Shown: positions 35,720 to 45,024 of the stretch, piece after piece
How positions within the stretch are numbered: the stretch's first letter is position 1
Layout: the number at the start of each line of letters is the position of its first letter
Assembly: GCA_949289045.1 (NCBI GenBank)
Contig: CASEMN010000001.1
Span: 124,001-188,000, forward strand
Length of the DNA: 64,000 bases
Direction: 5' to 3'
Source: an uncultured Oscillospiraceae bacterium
GTDB taxonomy: Bacteria > Bacillota > Clostridia > Oscillospirales > Acutalibacteraceae
Translations under genes and position numbers: made by a program
Notes under the pieces: generated by a model
The model's database searches: none
What the model saw: the letters and a program-made list of their open reading frames with translations, nothing else
What the model was told of the DNA's origin: nothing

Positions 35720-36577
35720 ATGAAAACAAAACTCCTAACCACAGCAATCGTCTGTGCGCTCCTAATCTCAATCACGGGATGCGCCGCAGACAACACTGCG
35801 CAGATGCTCCACGATAACGCTGACGTCACAGTCAGCGCGGAAGCCGTAACAGAGCCTTCTGCAGATACGCAGGTCGTGACTTTGACTGCGGAAACAGCAG
35901 AAAAAGAAATGACTGCCCAGCCAGCTTCAACGGAAGCACCGCAGACAAGTGAGGCACCGGAGGTCGATCCCCCAAGAGAATCGGAACCACCGAAGCAGAC
36001 AGAACCACCCAGGCAGACCGAATCCGCAGAAACTCCGAAGCAGGATACTCCGAGCCAGCCGACGGAACCGGAGAAGCCCGTGGAAACGCAGCCAGAGCCG
36101 ACAAAGCCAGCGGAATCACCGAAGGAAACGGAACAGCCCAAGCCTACGGAGCCACCTGCTCCGCCTGCACCGACAGAGCCTGCTCCGACCGAACCGCCCG
36201 CTCCAACGGAGCCTCCCGCTTCGACTGAGCCTCCTGCGCCGGTTGAAACAGAGCCTCCTGCAGAAACGCAGCCAAAGACCGCATACGATTATGAATTCGA
36301 CATCAATGCGATCCGTGCCGACTGCATCGCCATCGGTCAGAGCATGGGCTATACGCTGAACACCTCGCTGACCCCGCAGAACGCCACATGGTGGAATCCG
36401 GTAACGGCATCGGAATCCAACCAGGGCAGCTCACTAAGGTCTGCCCTGGAACAGTATATCCGATTCCACACGGTCGCCAATCTCAGCGCCTACGGTATGG
36501 ACGAGATCACAGAGTTCAACATCTGCTGCGAATCACGAGGCGGTGGATCATACGCCATCTACTTCGTATTCGCATAA
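35720..36577 (+). CDS. Proline-rich repeat lipoprotein
   Basis: A 285-residue exported lipoprotein. The signal peptide ends in lipobox SITGC (Cys21). Residues of about 70-195 are a Pro/Thr/Glu-rich spacer with TEPP-like repeats, suitable for spanning the cell wall. The last 95 residues form a globular domain (YDYEFDINAIRADCIAIG, NQGSSLRSALEQYI). It sits immediately upstream of the surface adhesin, so a surface role in mating contact or entry exclusion is plausible but unproven. Confidence 0.7.
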   Translation: MKTKLLTTAIVCALLISITGCAADNTAQMLHDNADVTVSAEAVTEPSADTQVVTLTAETAEKEMTAQPASTEAPQTSEAPEVDPPRESEPPKQTEPPRQTESAETPKQDTPSQPTEPEKPVETQPEPTKPAESPKETEQPKPTEPPAPPAPTEPAPTEPPAPTEPPASTEPPAPVETEPPAETQPKTAYDYEFDINAIRADCIAIGQSMGYTLNTSLTPQNATWWNPVTASESNQGSSLRSALEQYIRFHTVANLSAYGMDEITEFNICCESRGGGSYAIYFVFA

Positions 36578-36596
36578 CGACAACCAAATACGGGAC

Positions 36597-36629
36597 AAAG
36601 TCCTCTGCTGAAAAGCGGAGGGCTTTTTC
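36597..36629 (+). terminator. Terminator between lipoprotein and adhesin genes
   Basis: A 13-bp stem with two wobbles (AAAGTCCTCTGCT and partner), GAAA loop and T-run. Expression of the adhesin therefore probably relies on readthrough or a promoter not recognised here. Confidence 0.8.
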
Positions 36630-36658
36630 TTTATCTAAATGAAAGGATGACTATCGAG

Positions 36659-39600
36659 ATGAATGCTATTCTCAAATCCAAGAGCACGAGACTGCTTTCG
36701 GCACTTCTGGCCGTCCTCATGATCGTTGCGATGCTCCCCACGACCGCATTCGCATGGTCTGTCGAGGAAGGCACGAAATGCACCTCCACCTACGGAGATA
36801 AGTATCTCGGCTCTGACGGCGACTACTTCTACAGTAAGCCGACCACTACCGCCATCTTCTATAACGATGACGGCAGCTTCTATGTGAAAACCTACAGCTC
36901 CGGCAATGCCAAGTACAAGTATATGATGATCGACAGCTCCGGCAATCAGCATCATGTTTACTGTATTGAGGGCGGCGTATCCTACGATTACAGCGACACC
37001 TACAATTCCACCAGCGGCAAGAACAGCAAGTATTTTCAGAACCTGCCCGTTACCGCACAGTTCGGAATCATGATGGCGCTGATGTACGGTTATCACGAGG
37101 GCATGACAACCCCCGTTGCCGGAACGAACAATGATGATTTTGCGTTTGCAACGCAGTGCATCATTTGGGAGTATCAGCAGCAGCTCCGTACCAGCCCGAC
37201 CTCCATTGCTTCCAACAACGGCATCGACGCGGACATGTACAATCATACCATCAAGGGCAGACCTGCCGAGAAATGCTACAACTGGATCTTGGAGCAGATG
37301 TCCAAGCACTATGTTGTGCCGAGCTTCTCCTCCCGCAATCAGAGCAATGCGCAGACCTACACGATGAAGTACGATCAGGCAAATGACAACTACAGCATTA
37401 CGCTGACGGACACCAACAACACTCTCGCCGATATCAATTTCTCTACCAGCGGCATTACCGTCACCCGCAGCGGAAATCAGTATACCTTCACGAGCAAGAA
37501 CATGATTTCCAACGCTGTGACGATCTCCGCACAGAAGAAAACCAACCTCGGCATGGGCAAGATGCTCATTTGGGGCTGCCCCGGCAAGCAGACGATGGCT
37601 TCCGGCGCGGAAGATCCCGTGTATTTCTATTTCAAGCTGAACACGGAAACCAAGGGCGTCGGCCACATTGTGAAAACCAGCGAGGACGGCAAGGTCGAGG
37701 GCATCAAATTTACGATCACCGGCAACGGCGTCAATGAGACGGTTACGACCGGCAAGAACGGCACTGTCGATCTCGACCTGCTCCCCGGCACCTACACCGT
37801 GACGGAGCTTCCCGATGACAAGTACGAGACGCAGGCGGCTCAGACCGTCACCATCGTCAGCGGCAAGACCTCTACTGTAACCTTCAACAACACCCTGCGC
37901 CGCGGTGATCTCAAAGTCACCAAGACCGCCGAAGATGGGCTGGTCGAGGGCGTGAAATTCCATCTGTATGGCACTTCCTACTGTGGACTGCCTGTTGATG
38001 AATATGCCGTCACCAACGCCAGCGGTGTGGCTGTCTTTGACGATGTACTGATCGGCACCGGCTATACCCTCGAGGAAGTCGGCACTCCCGACCGTTATAT
38101 CGTCCCCGACAATCAGACGGCGGCAATTGAGTGGAACAAAGTCACGAGCAAGAGCTTCGACAACGAGCTCAAGCGCGGCGATCTCAAGGTTACCAAGACT
38201 GCAGAGGACGGACTCAACGAAGGTCTGAAGTTCCACCTCTATGGCACCTCATACAGCGGCATCCCTGTGGATGAGTACGCCGTGACCGACGCCAGCGGTA
38301 TTGCGACCTTCAGCAACATTCTGATCGGCACCGGCTATACGCTGGAGGAAGTGGATACTCCGATTCGCTATGTCGTCCCCGATAAGCAGACCGCAGCCAT
38401 CGAGTGGAACAAGATCACGGGCAAGAGCTTCGATAACGTGCTCAAGAAATGGAATCTGACTGTTACCAAGCAGGATGTGGAAACCGGTTCTGCCCAGGGC
38501 GATGCGAATCTGGCTGGCGCCAAGTATGGCATCTACAAGGGCGATGAGCTGATCGACACCTACGTCACCGACGCGGATGGCAAGTTCACTACCAAGTACT
38601 ATGTCTGCGGCACCGATTGGTCGATCAAGGAGCTGGACAGCAGCGAGGGCTACCTCGTTACCCCCGGCAATGAGCAGATCGGCGTCAGTCCCAAGAACTA
38701 CACCGCAGAGTACAACAGCGAAGACATGACGCAGTTCGAGCAGGTCAAGAAAGGCAATATTGCCATCATCAAGCACACCGATAACGGCCAGACGCAGATC
38801 GAGACTCCCGAGGTTGGCGCAGAGTTCGCCGTCTATCTCAAGAGCGCAGGCTCCTACGAAAATGCCAAGGACTCCGAGCGCGATTATCTGATCTGCGACG
38901 AGAATGGCTTTGCTCAGACGAAGGATCTGCCCTACGGCAGATACACCGTCCAGCAGATCAAGGGCTGGGAAGGCCGCGAGCTGCTGAAGCCCTTCGACGT
39001 GTTCGTCAGCGAGAATGGCGAAACCTATCGTTATCTGATCAACAATGCGGAGTTCTTCTCCTATGTGAAGGTAGTCAAGATCGACAACACCACCGGTAAG
39101 ACCATTCCGGCTTCCGGTATCGGCTTCCACATCTATGATCCCTCCGGCAATCAGATTCAGATGACCTTCACCTATCCCACGGTGACTACCATCGACACCT
39201 TCTACACGGACGGCGATGGCATGCTGATCACGCCCGAGAAGCTGGAATACGGCAAGGGCTATTCGCTGGTTGAGGTATCCGCACCCTATGGCTATGTCCT
39301 CAACAGCGATCCCGTGTATTTCGACATCACCGAGGACAACTCCACTGAGGAAAATGCCGTGACCGTGGTTGTCGTGACCAAGGAGAATGCACCTCAGATG
39401 GGCGTTATCACCGTGGAAAAAACCGGCGAGTATCTCGCCTCCGTCGTTGATACCAAGGACAGCAAGCGTTTGGTTTATGCTATCGGCGGTCTGGCCGGTG
39501 CTGAGTACACCGTGACCGCAGCGGAGGATATCTACACGCTGGATGGTACTCTCAGATACAGCAAGGATGAGGTCGTGGCAACACTTGTTACCAAGGAAGA

Positions 39601-41656
39601 CGGCAAGGCTGTGACCGAGCCTCTGTTTCTGGGCAGATACCATGTCGTTGAGACGAAAGCCCCCTATGGCATGATCCTCAATCCCACCGTTCAGACTGTG
39701 GAACTGACCTACGCAGGCCAGGAGGTAGAGATTACTGAAACCTCCACCGGCTTCTACAACGAGCGTCAGAAGGTCGAGATTGATCTGAATAAGGTCATGG
39801 AGCAGAACGATGTCTTCGGCGTTGGCAGCAATGGCGAAATCACCTCAGTCAACTTCGGCCTGTTCGCCGCAGAGGAAATCGTTGCGGCAGATGGCAGCAG
39901 CATCCCCGCTGGCTGGGTGCTCGAAGTCGTTGAGTGCGACGAGAACGGCTATGCAGCCTTCAGCACCGACCTTCCCGTTGGTGCAAAAACCTACGTCAAG
40001 GAAATCAGCACCGATAAGCACTATGTCCTGTCCGATAAGGAATACCCCGTGGTATTCGAGTACGCAGGCCAGGAAGTTGCTACTGTTCACATCACCGTGA
40101 ACGACGGCAATGAAATCCTCAACGAGCTGATCTATGGCACAATCAAGGGCTATAAGGTCAACCGTGAAACTGGCGATAAGATCTCCGGTGCTCTGTTCGG
40201 ACTCTTCCGCGCAGACGAAACCAGCTTCACCGAGAACAACGCTCTGCTGACTGCTGAATCCGGCGAGGATGGCGTCTTCACCTTTGAGAATGTGGTGTAC
40301 GGCAGCTATACCGTGCGCGAGCTGCGCCCTGCGGCTGGCTATCTTGAAAACGAAACGGTCTATGCCGTGACAGTCGATAAGGACGGCGACGTGATTGAGA
40401 TCACCGTAGTGAACGACCTGATCCCCGAAATCGGCACGACTGCCTCCATCGACGATGAGAAGGAAGTCTGCGCCACCGAGGTATTCACGCTGACCGATAC
40501 GGTCGAGTACAAGCACCTTGTCCCCGGCAAGGAGTACACCGTTAAGGGCATTCTCATGGATAAGGCGACCGGCGAACCGTTCCTCCAGAACGGAGAGCAG
40601 ATCACTTCCGAGGTGACCTTTGTTCCCGAAGCTCCCTCTGGGAGCGTGGAGGTGCTGTTCACCTTTGACGCCAAGCTCATCAAGACAGATACAAGCATCG
40701 TTGTGTTCGAGAGTCTCTACAGCGACAGCAAGGAGCTGACCGTTCATGCGGACATTGAGGACGAGGATCAGACCGTGACGGTCGTAGTCCCCGAAATCAA
40801 GACCGAGGCTTCTACTGACGGAGAGAAAGAAACGACCATCGGCGGTGAGATCACCATCGAGGATATCGTTTCCTATCACAACCTCACCCCCGGCAAGGAA
40901 TACGTTGTCAAGGGAACACTCATGAACAAAGCCACCGGAAAGCCTGTGACTGTGAACAACGAGCCTGTGACTGCGGAAGCCGCATTCACGCCCGAGAGCA
41001 GAGATGGCGAGGTCAAGGTGTCCTTCACCTTCAACTCCTATGTCATCACCGAAACGACAGATGTGGTTGTTTTCGAGCGCCTCTACCGTGAGTACGTTGA
41101 GATCGCGGTTCATGCCGACATTGAGGATGAAGGTCAGTCTGTGAAGGTATACGTCCCTGAGATCAAGACCACTGCTTCCATCGACGGTAAGAAAGAAATC
41201 ACCACCGCTGGCAAGGTGACGATTGAGGATGTGGTGTCCTACACCAACCTCATCCCCGGCACCGAGTACACCATCCGTGGCATTCTTATGAACAAGGCGA
41301 CTGGTGAGGCATTCGTCGTGAACGGCGAGACAATCACCGCAGAAATCAAGTTCACTCCCGAAAACAGGAACGGCGAGGTCAAGGTGACGTTCACCTTTGA
41401 TGCTCACGAGATTACCACCAGCACCAAGCTGGTCGTGTTTGAGAGCCTGTACCGTGAGGACGTTGAGATCACCACGCATAAGGACATTGAGGACAAGGAT
41501 CAGACCGTTACGATCACTCCTCCGCCCGATGTGCCTCAGACCGGTGACAACAGCAACCTCGGCGTGTGGATCGGGCTTGGCGGCATCGCCCTCGGCGGCG
41601 CCATTGCATGCGCTGTCCTCTATTTCAAAAAGAAGAAAGAAGACGGCGAGAAATAA
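36659..41656 (+). CDS. Cell-wall-anchored thioester / SpaA / VaFE-repeat adhesin
   Basis: A 1665-residue surface protein. A signal peptide ends near AFA (32). Residues of about 90-190 are a thioester domain (Cys in YCIEGG, Gln in TQCIIWE), able to bond host or cell-surface amines. Two near-identical SpaA-type repeats follow (37903-38430), then more SpaA/Cna_B domains, then three VaFE ester-bond repeats (about 40427-40789, 40790-41155, 41156-41515). It ends with sorting signal VPQTG, a membrane helix and KKKK. The class B sortase at 45005 may anchor it. The ATG at 36659 has AAAGGA upstream. It probably mediates mating-cell or host adhesion. Confidence 0.88.
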   Translation: MNAILKSKSTRLLSALLAVLMIVAMLPTTAFAWSVEEGTKCTSTYGDKYLGSDGDYFYSKPTTTAIFYNDDGSFYVKTYSSGNAKYKYMMIDSSGNQHHVYCIEGGVSYDYSDTYNSTSGKNSKYFQNLPVTAQFGIMMALMYGYHEGMTTPVAGTNNDDFAFATQCIIWEYQQQLRTSPTSIASNNGIDADMYNHTIKGRPAEKCYNWILEQMSKHYVVPSFSSRNQSNAQTYTMKYDQANDNYSITLTDTNNTLADINFSTSGITVTRSGNQYTFTSKNMISNAVTISAQKKTNLGMGKMLIWGCPGKQTMASGAEDPVYFYFKLNTETKGVGHIVKTSEDGKVEGIKFTITGNGVNETVTTGKNGTVDLDLLPGTYTVTELPDDKYETQAAQTVTIVSGKTSTVTFNNTLRRGDLKVTKTAEDGLVEGVKFHLYGTSYCGLPVDEYAVTNASGVAVFDDVLIGTGYTLEEVGTPDRYIVPDNQTAAIEWNKVTSKSFDNELKRGDLKVTKTAEDGLNEGLKFHLYGTSYSGIPVDEYAVTDASGIATFSNILIGTGYTLEEVDTPIRYVVPDKQTAAIEWNKITGKSFDNVLKKWNLTVTKQDVETGSAQGDANLAGAKYGIYKGDELIDTYVTDADGKFTTKYYVCGTDWSIKELDSSEGYLVTPGNEQIGVSPKNYTAEYNSEDMTQFEQVKKGNIAIIKHTDNGQTQIETPEVGAEFAVYLKSAGSYENAKDSERDYLICDENGFAQTKDLPYGRYTVQQIKGWEGRELLKPFDVFVSENGETYRYLINNAEFFSYVKVVKIDNTTGKTIPASGIGFHIYDPSGNQIQMTFTYPTVTTIDTFYTDGDGMLITPEKLEYGKGYSLVEVSAPYGYVLNSDPVYFDITEDNSTEENAVTVVVVTKENAPQMGVITVEKTGEYLASVVDTKDSKRLVYAIGGLAGAEYTVTAAEDIYTLDGTLRYSKDEVVATLVTKEDGKAVTEPLFLGRYHVVETKAPYGMILNPTVQTVELTYAGQEVEITETSTGFYNERQKVEIDLNKVMEQNDVFGVGSNGEITSVNFGLFAAEEIVAADGSSIPAGWVLEVVECDENGYAAFSTDLPVGAKTYVKEISTDKHYVLSDKEYPVVFEYAGQEVATVHITVNDGNEILNELIYGTIKGYKVNRETGDKISGALFGLFRADETSFTENNALLTAESGEDGVFTFENVVYGSYTVRELRPAAGYLENETVYAVTVDKDGDVIEITVVNDLIPEIGTTASIDDEKEVCATEVFTLTDTVEYKHLVPGKEYTVKGILMDKATGEPFLQNGEQITSEVTFVPEAPSGSVEVLFTFDAKLIKTDTSIVVFESLYSDSKELTVHADIEDEDQTVTVVVPEIKTEASTDGEKETTIGGEITIEDIVSYHNLTPGKEYVVKGTLMNKATGKPVTVNNEPVTAEAAFTPESRDGEVKVSFTFNSYVITETTDVVVFERLYREYVEIAVHADIEDEGQSVKVYVPEIKTTASIDGKKEITTAGKVTIEDVVSYTNLIPGTEYTIRGILMNKATGEAFVVNGETITAEIKFTPENRNGEVKVTFTFDAHEITTSTKLVVFESLYREDVEITTHKDIEDKDQTVTITPPPDVPQTGDNSNLGVWIGLGGIALGGAIACAVLYFKKKKEDGEK
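37903..38430 (+). repeat. Tandem near-identical SpaA-domain repeat in the adhesin
   Basis: Two adjacent units of about 264 bases (37903-38166 and 38167-38430) encode matching segments starting GDLKVTKTAEDGL and ending with an SFDN block. Their similarity indicates recent duplication, a typical route for length variation in adhesins. Confidence 0.85.
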
Positions 41657-41670
41657 GAGGATTCACAACG

Positions 41671-42009
41671 ATGAAAAAGGTGTATATCTGCGCTCCGTTA
41701 GGCGGGGATATCCAGGGTAATCTCGAAAAGGCAAAGCGATACACCGAATATGCGCTGAAATGCGGCACTGCCCCGGTAGTGCCGCATTTCTATGCGCTCT
41801 GCCTGAACGATGATATCCCGAGTGAGCGTGAAATCGGGCTTTCCGCAGGAATGAGCCTCCTGTGGTTCTGCGATGAGCTGTGGATCTTTGGCGATACCAT
41901 CACCGAAGGGATGCGGCGTGAAATTGACTTCTGCAGGAATCTCAACATCAAAACCCGCGCTGTGAAAGACAGCGAAATCAAAAAAGTTTTAGGAGGTATA
42001 CGCACATGA
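41671..42009 (+). CDS. DUF4406/DUF7768-like nucleoside deoxyribosyltransferase-fold protein
   Basis: A 112-residue protein with the YICAPLGGDIQGNLEKAKRY and VPHFYALCLND motifs and the FGDTITEGMRREIDFC ending of the DUF4406/DUF7768 group, which has a deoxyribosyltransferase-like Rossmann fold. Such proteins are common phage and ICE cargo, perhaps acting on nucleotides. The ATG at 41671 is chosen; an upstream extension would run inside the adhesin gene. It overlaps the next gene by four bases. Confidence 0.7.
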   Translation: MKKVYICAPLGGDIQGNLEKAKRYTEYALKCGTAPVVPHFYALCLNDDIPSEREIGLSAGMSLLWFCDELWIFGDTITEGMRREIDFCRNLNIKTRAVKDSEIKKVLGGIRT

Positions 42010-42338
42010 AAAAGAAAACGATTCGGATTCTCCTCTCCCTGGCGCTCTGTGTGATGGTCATGACCACCTTCAGCGTCACCGCTTTTGCCGCAGGCGACGT
42101 GGCCGGAGCCATCGAGCAGACCTGGAACACCGCCAAGGGGCAGGTGCAGACGGTGGTCAACAATGTGGTGTTTCCCGTGGTGGATATGATTCTTGCCATC
42201 CTCTTCTTCGTCAAGGTCGGCACCTCGTATTTCGAGTACAGAAAGCATGGTCAGTTTGAGTTCGCCGCACCCTGCATTCTGTTTGCCTGCCTGATCTTCA
42301 CCCTGACCGCGCCCCTGTATATCTGGACGATCCTGTAA
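42006..42338 (+). CDS. Small exported two-TM transfer protein (DUF3852-like, VirB2-like)
   Basis: A 110-residue protein with signal peptide (cleavage near AFA, residue 28) and two membrane segments (VVFPVVDMILAILFFVKV and ILFACLIFTLTAPLYIWTIL). Size and layout match DUF3852 and VirB2-like subunits of Gram-positive type IV secretion systems. It opens the transfer gene block. TAGGAGG precedes the ATG. Confidence 0.7.
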   Translation: MKKKTIRILLSLALCVMVMTTFSVTAFAAGDVAGAIEQTWNTAKGQVQTVVNNVVFPVVDMILAILFFVKVGTSYFEYRKHGQFEFAAPCILFACLIFTLTAPLYIWTIL

Positions 42339-42347
42339 GGCAGAGCG

Positions 42348-42746
42348 ATGAACTTTTACGAACAGGAACTCAGAAAACTGTTTGGCGGCAGCGATGTCAT
42401 CCATGACGCCAAATACTGCGGCAAAACACTCCTCGGTAAAATTGATGACGAACTGCGGGTAAAACTGCAGTTCGTCACCACTGGGATTCAATCTCAGTAC
42501 AGCGCTCTGCGGCTGAGGATTATCAACCGCACGGACGGCGAGGCGGACTCCCAGCTCTTCCGATTCAGCGATATCCTCGGAGAGAACCCCGCCTTTAAAG
42601 GCATGGGTATCTATATCTGGGATGACTATGGGAACGCCGATTGGTATGGTGACCATCCGTCCCCGGCAGCCTGTCAGAAGATTGCCGATACCGTGAACGA
42701 CTATATTTCCATGTATCAGGAGGAAGACATGGGAATGACCTTATAA
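42348..42746 (+). CDS. Cytosolic ICE protein within the transfer block, unrecognised
   Basis: A 132-residue soluble protein (FYEQELRKLFGGSDVIHDAKYCGKTLLGK, GNADWYGDHPSPAACQKIADTV). No family is recognised. It ends EEDMGMTL, a shared tail, although a separate ribosome binding site serves the next gene. It lies between DUF3852-like and VirB6-like genes. Confidence 0.55.
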   Translation: MNFYEQELRKLFGGSDVIHDAKYCGKTLLGKIDDELRVKLQFVTTGIQSQYSALRLRIINRTDGEADSQLFRFSDILGENPAFKGMGIYIWDDYGNADWYGDHPSPAACQKIADTVNDYISMYQEEDMGMTL

Positions 42747-42775
42747 CACCCCTCCGGAAAGGACGGTGACAACCT

Positions 42776-43711
42776 ATGTTCGACTGGCTTGGAGATATCT
42801 TCTCCGGCATCGGAAACGCCATTGGAGACACTATAGAATATTTGGGAGCAGAAATCGCAAACACAATTTTCGACTCCATTCTCCAATGGTTTTATGAAAT
42901 CATCTACGGCGCCGTTGCCGATTTCTTCACGATGATGGGCAACATGGGCGCCGATATCTTTGACCTGTCCTGGGTGCAGGCGACCATCCGGCTCTTTACC
43001 CTGTTTGGCTGGTCACTGTTTGTTGCCGGGACGGTCGTCGCCATCTTCGATGTGGCGATAGAATACCAAAATGGCAGAGCCAACATCAAAACCACCAGCA
43101 TCAACATTCTCAAGGGCTTCTTTGCCTGCTCCCTTGTCGGCGTAGTGCCTGTGGAGCTGTATAAGTTCTGCATCAGTCTGCAAAACACCTTCATGCATGA
43201 CCTGACCGGCATTGTCGCGGGAGAGCAGTCCGCCAACCTGGCGGGGCAAAGCACATCTGTCTTGGAAGGCAGCTTTGCCGTGTCAACCCAAGTGACCTTC
43301 GGCCTTCTCAACCTTCTGTGTCTCATTGCTTTTGCCTACTGCGTGATCAAGATCTTCTTCCAGAATATCAAGCGCGGAGGCATCCTGCTTGTGCAGATGG
43401 CAGTCGGAAGCCTGTATATGTTCAGCGTCCCCCGTGGATACACCGACGGTTTCAATCAGTGGTGCAAACAGGTGGCGGCAATCTGTCTGACAGCGTTCAT
43501 GCAGACAACGCTGCTGTTCCTCGGTTTGCTCACTTTCCCGGATCACATGCTCCTTGGCCTGGGCATTATGCTCGCAGCCAATGAGGTACCCCGTATCGCC
43601 CAGCAGTTCGGCCTCGACAGCTCCGTCAAGGTAAACATGATGAGCGTCGTTCATGCGACCACCACCGCCGTCAATCTGACGCGCAGCGTAGCCAGAGCGA
43701 CCGGAAAGTAA
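42776..43711 (+). CDS. VirB6/TrbL-like conjugation membrane protein
   Basis: A 311-residue polytopic protein with six to seven membrane segments, an N-terminal amphipathic stretch and a polar loop (residues about 130-170). Order and length match the VirB6-like channel component (DUF6045 type) of ICE type IV secretion systems. The flanking small VirB2-like and PrgI-like genes support this. Confidence 0.75.
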   Translation: MFDWLGDIFSGIGNAIGDTIEYLGAEIANTIFDSILQWFYEIIYGAVADFFTMMGNMGADIFDLSWVQATIRLFTLFGWSLFVAGTVVAIFDVAIEYQNGRANIKTTSINILKGFFACSLVGVVPVELYKFCISLQNTFMHDLTGIVAGEQSANLAGQSTSVLEGSFAVSTQVTFGLLNLLCLIAFAYCVIKIFFQNIKRGGILLVQMAVGSLYMFSVPRGYTDGFNQWCKQVAAICLTAFMQTTLLFLGLLTFPDHMLLGLGIMLAANEVPRIAQQFGLDSSVKVNMMSVVHATTTAVNLTRSVARATGK

Positions 43712-43724
43712 TCAGAGGTATGAC

Positions 43725-44108
43725 ATGAAAGAAAACAATGAACTGACACGGGATGATATCGCCATCGACCATGACATGGAAGTCGACTGCGACGAAGGCC
43801 GCGAAATCGCCGTGTATATCGAAACGTGGTTCGATGTGGACAAGAAGTTCCACATCGACACCGCTTCGGATGATGACACATGGCTGAACATGTACGGCCG
43901 CTACAATCCCTTCGATGACACCCTGCGGATCGAGTGCGAGATCAGCCGACAGGACAGCTCCTCGTATTTTGACTACGAGCCGACCCAGGAGGAAGCACAA
44001 CTCATCAAGGACATGATTGCGCAGAAGCTTCAGGAGGCGTATCATCAAACGCCGCAGGAATTCTGCGAGGAATTTTACGGTACCGAACCGACGATTGGAG
44101 GAATATGA
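43725..44108 (+). CDS. Acidic ICE protein in the transfer block, unrecognised
   Basis: A 127-residue acidic protein (DHDMEVDCDEGREIAVYIETWFDVDKKF, PTQEEAQLIKDMIAQKLQEA). Its fold is unknown. It ends TEPTIGGI, an isoleucine form of the shared tail. Here GGAGGA in the tail codons is the ribosome binding site for the next gene, whose start overlaps. Confidence 0.5.
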   Translation: MKENNELTRDDIAIDHDMEVDCDEGREIAVYIETWFDVDKKFHIDTASDDDTWLNMYGRYNPFDDTLRIECEISRQDSSSYFDYEPTQEEAQLIKDMIAQKLQEAYHQTPQEFCEEFYGTEPTIGGI

Positions 44109-44368
44109 TGACCCATTATATCTATCCGCAGAACCTCAAGGCTACGGCGAACATGTGGCTTTGGAGCCTGCGGGATTTCGCGATTATGGGCGTTGCCGCC
44201 CTGCTTTCCATAGTGATCTTGGTGGAGCTGCACCTGATGCTCCCCGCAGCCGCCACCCTCTGCTATGGCTTTCTGACGATCCGCATGGATGATACGACGA
44301 TTCTCGATTTCATCCGGTACGCGGGCCGTTATTTTATGACTACGCAGCAGTACTACGAATGGAGGTGA
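44105..44368 (+). CDS. PrgI/VirB3-like membrane protein
   Basis: An 87-residue protein with two membrane segments and the motifs YIYPQNLKATANMWLWSLRDFAIMG and DFIRYAGRYFMTTQQYYEWR typical of PrgI-like proteins. It should act with VirB4 in the type IV secretion channel. ATG 44108 is an alternative start. Confidence 0.82.
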   Translation: MMTHYIYPQNLKATANMWLWSLRDFAIMGVAALLSIVILVELHLMLPAAATLCYGFLTIRMDDTTILDFIRYAGRYFMTTQQYYEWR

Positions 44369-44373
44369 GCAGC

Positions 44374-45024
44374 ATGCCCAAGAAGGAAAAGCAAACTAAA
44401 CCGCCGAAGCAGAAACAGGCGAAGCACGAAAAACAGCAGAAGAAAAGAAAAGGCCGCTCAGTGCAGGATTTCATCGGTGTGAAGACCTTCACAAAATACG
44501 GCCTTATGACGCAGAAGGGCGAGCTTCTGTTTTACCTGGTCAGCCCGACCAATATCTCGGTTCTGTCCTATGTGAATATCGAGATCAAGATCCGCCATCT
44601 GATGATGGTGCTTTCTTCGATCCCCGATATTGAGATCACCTGCACCGACTCGTCCGAATGCTTCGATGACAACAAAGCCTATCTCCACGAGCGCCTTGAA
44701 TATGAGCAGAACCCAAAGGTGCGGAAGCTTATCAAGAAGGACATCGAGTTTCTCGACAACGTGCAGGTGGAGATGGCTACTGCCAGACAGTTCCTTTTTA
44801 CCGCCCGAATCAAAGCTTCGAAGGACAAGCAGGTCTTCGATACAGCCAACCGTGTGGAGAAGATCATTTCCGAGCAGGGCTTTGAGGTGAGAAGGATGCG
44901 TAAGGCAGACATTAAGCGGTTCCTCGCCCTGTATTTCGAGGCGAACATGAACGGAGAGCAAATGCCGGACATCGACGGCGAACAGTTCTATGAGGTGGAC
45001 GAAGATGAAGAAGACGAAGCTTAA
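44374..45024 (+). CDS. VirB4 N-terminal-domain-like protein (separate subunit)
   Basis: A 216-residue protein. A Lys-rich first 35 residues precede a domain resembling the N-terminal part of VirB4/TraE ATPases (GLMTQKGELLFYLVSPTNISVLSY). It has no Walker motif and ends in a strongly acidic tail DEDEEDEA without the shared hydrophobic motif. With the full ATPase at 45831 it suggests a split or partner arrangement. The ATG at 44374 is used (GAGGTGAG upstream). Confidence 0.6.
   Translation: MPKKEKQTKPPKQKQAKHEKQQKKRKGRSVQDFIGVKTFTKYGLMTQKGELLFYLVSPTNISVLSYVNIEIKIRHLMMVLSSIPDIEITCTDSSECFDDNKAYLHERLEYEQNPKVRKLIKKDIEFLDNVQVEMATARQFLFTARIKASKDKQVFDTANRVEKIISEQGFEVRRMRKADIKRFLALYFEANMNGEQMPDIDGEQFYEVDEDEEDEA

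Noticed and set aside
36635..41479. Long minus-strand open frames opposite the adhesin gene (533, 464 and 544 codons)
   Set aside because: They are antisense to a clear surface protein with signal peptide and sorting signal. They arise from its codon bias and show no domain or ribosome binding site pattern of their own.
37903..41515. Repeats resembling a CRISPR array
   Set aside because: The repeats are hundreds of bases long, in frame and encode SpaA and VaFE protein domains. No short repeat-spacer array was seen anywhere in the window.
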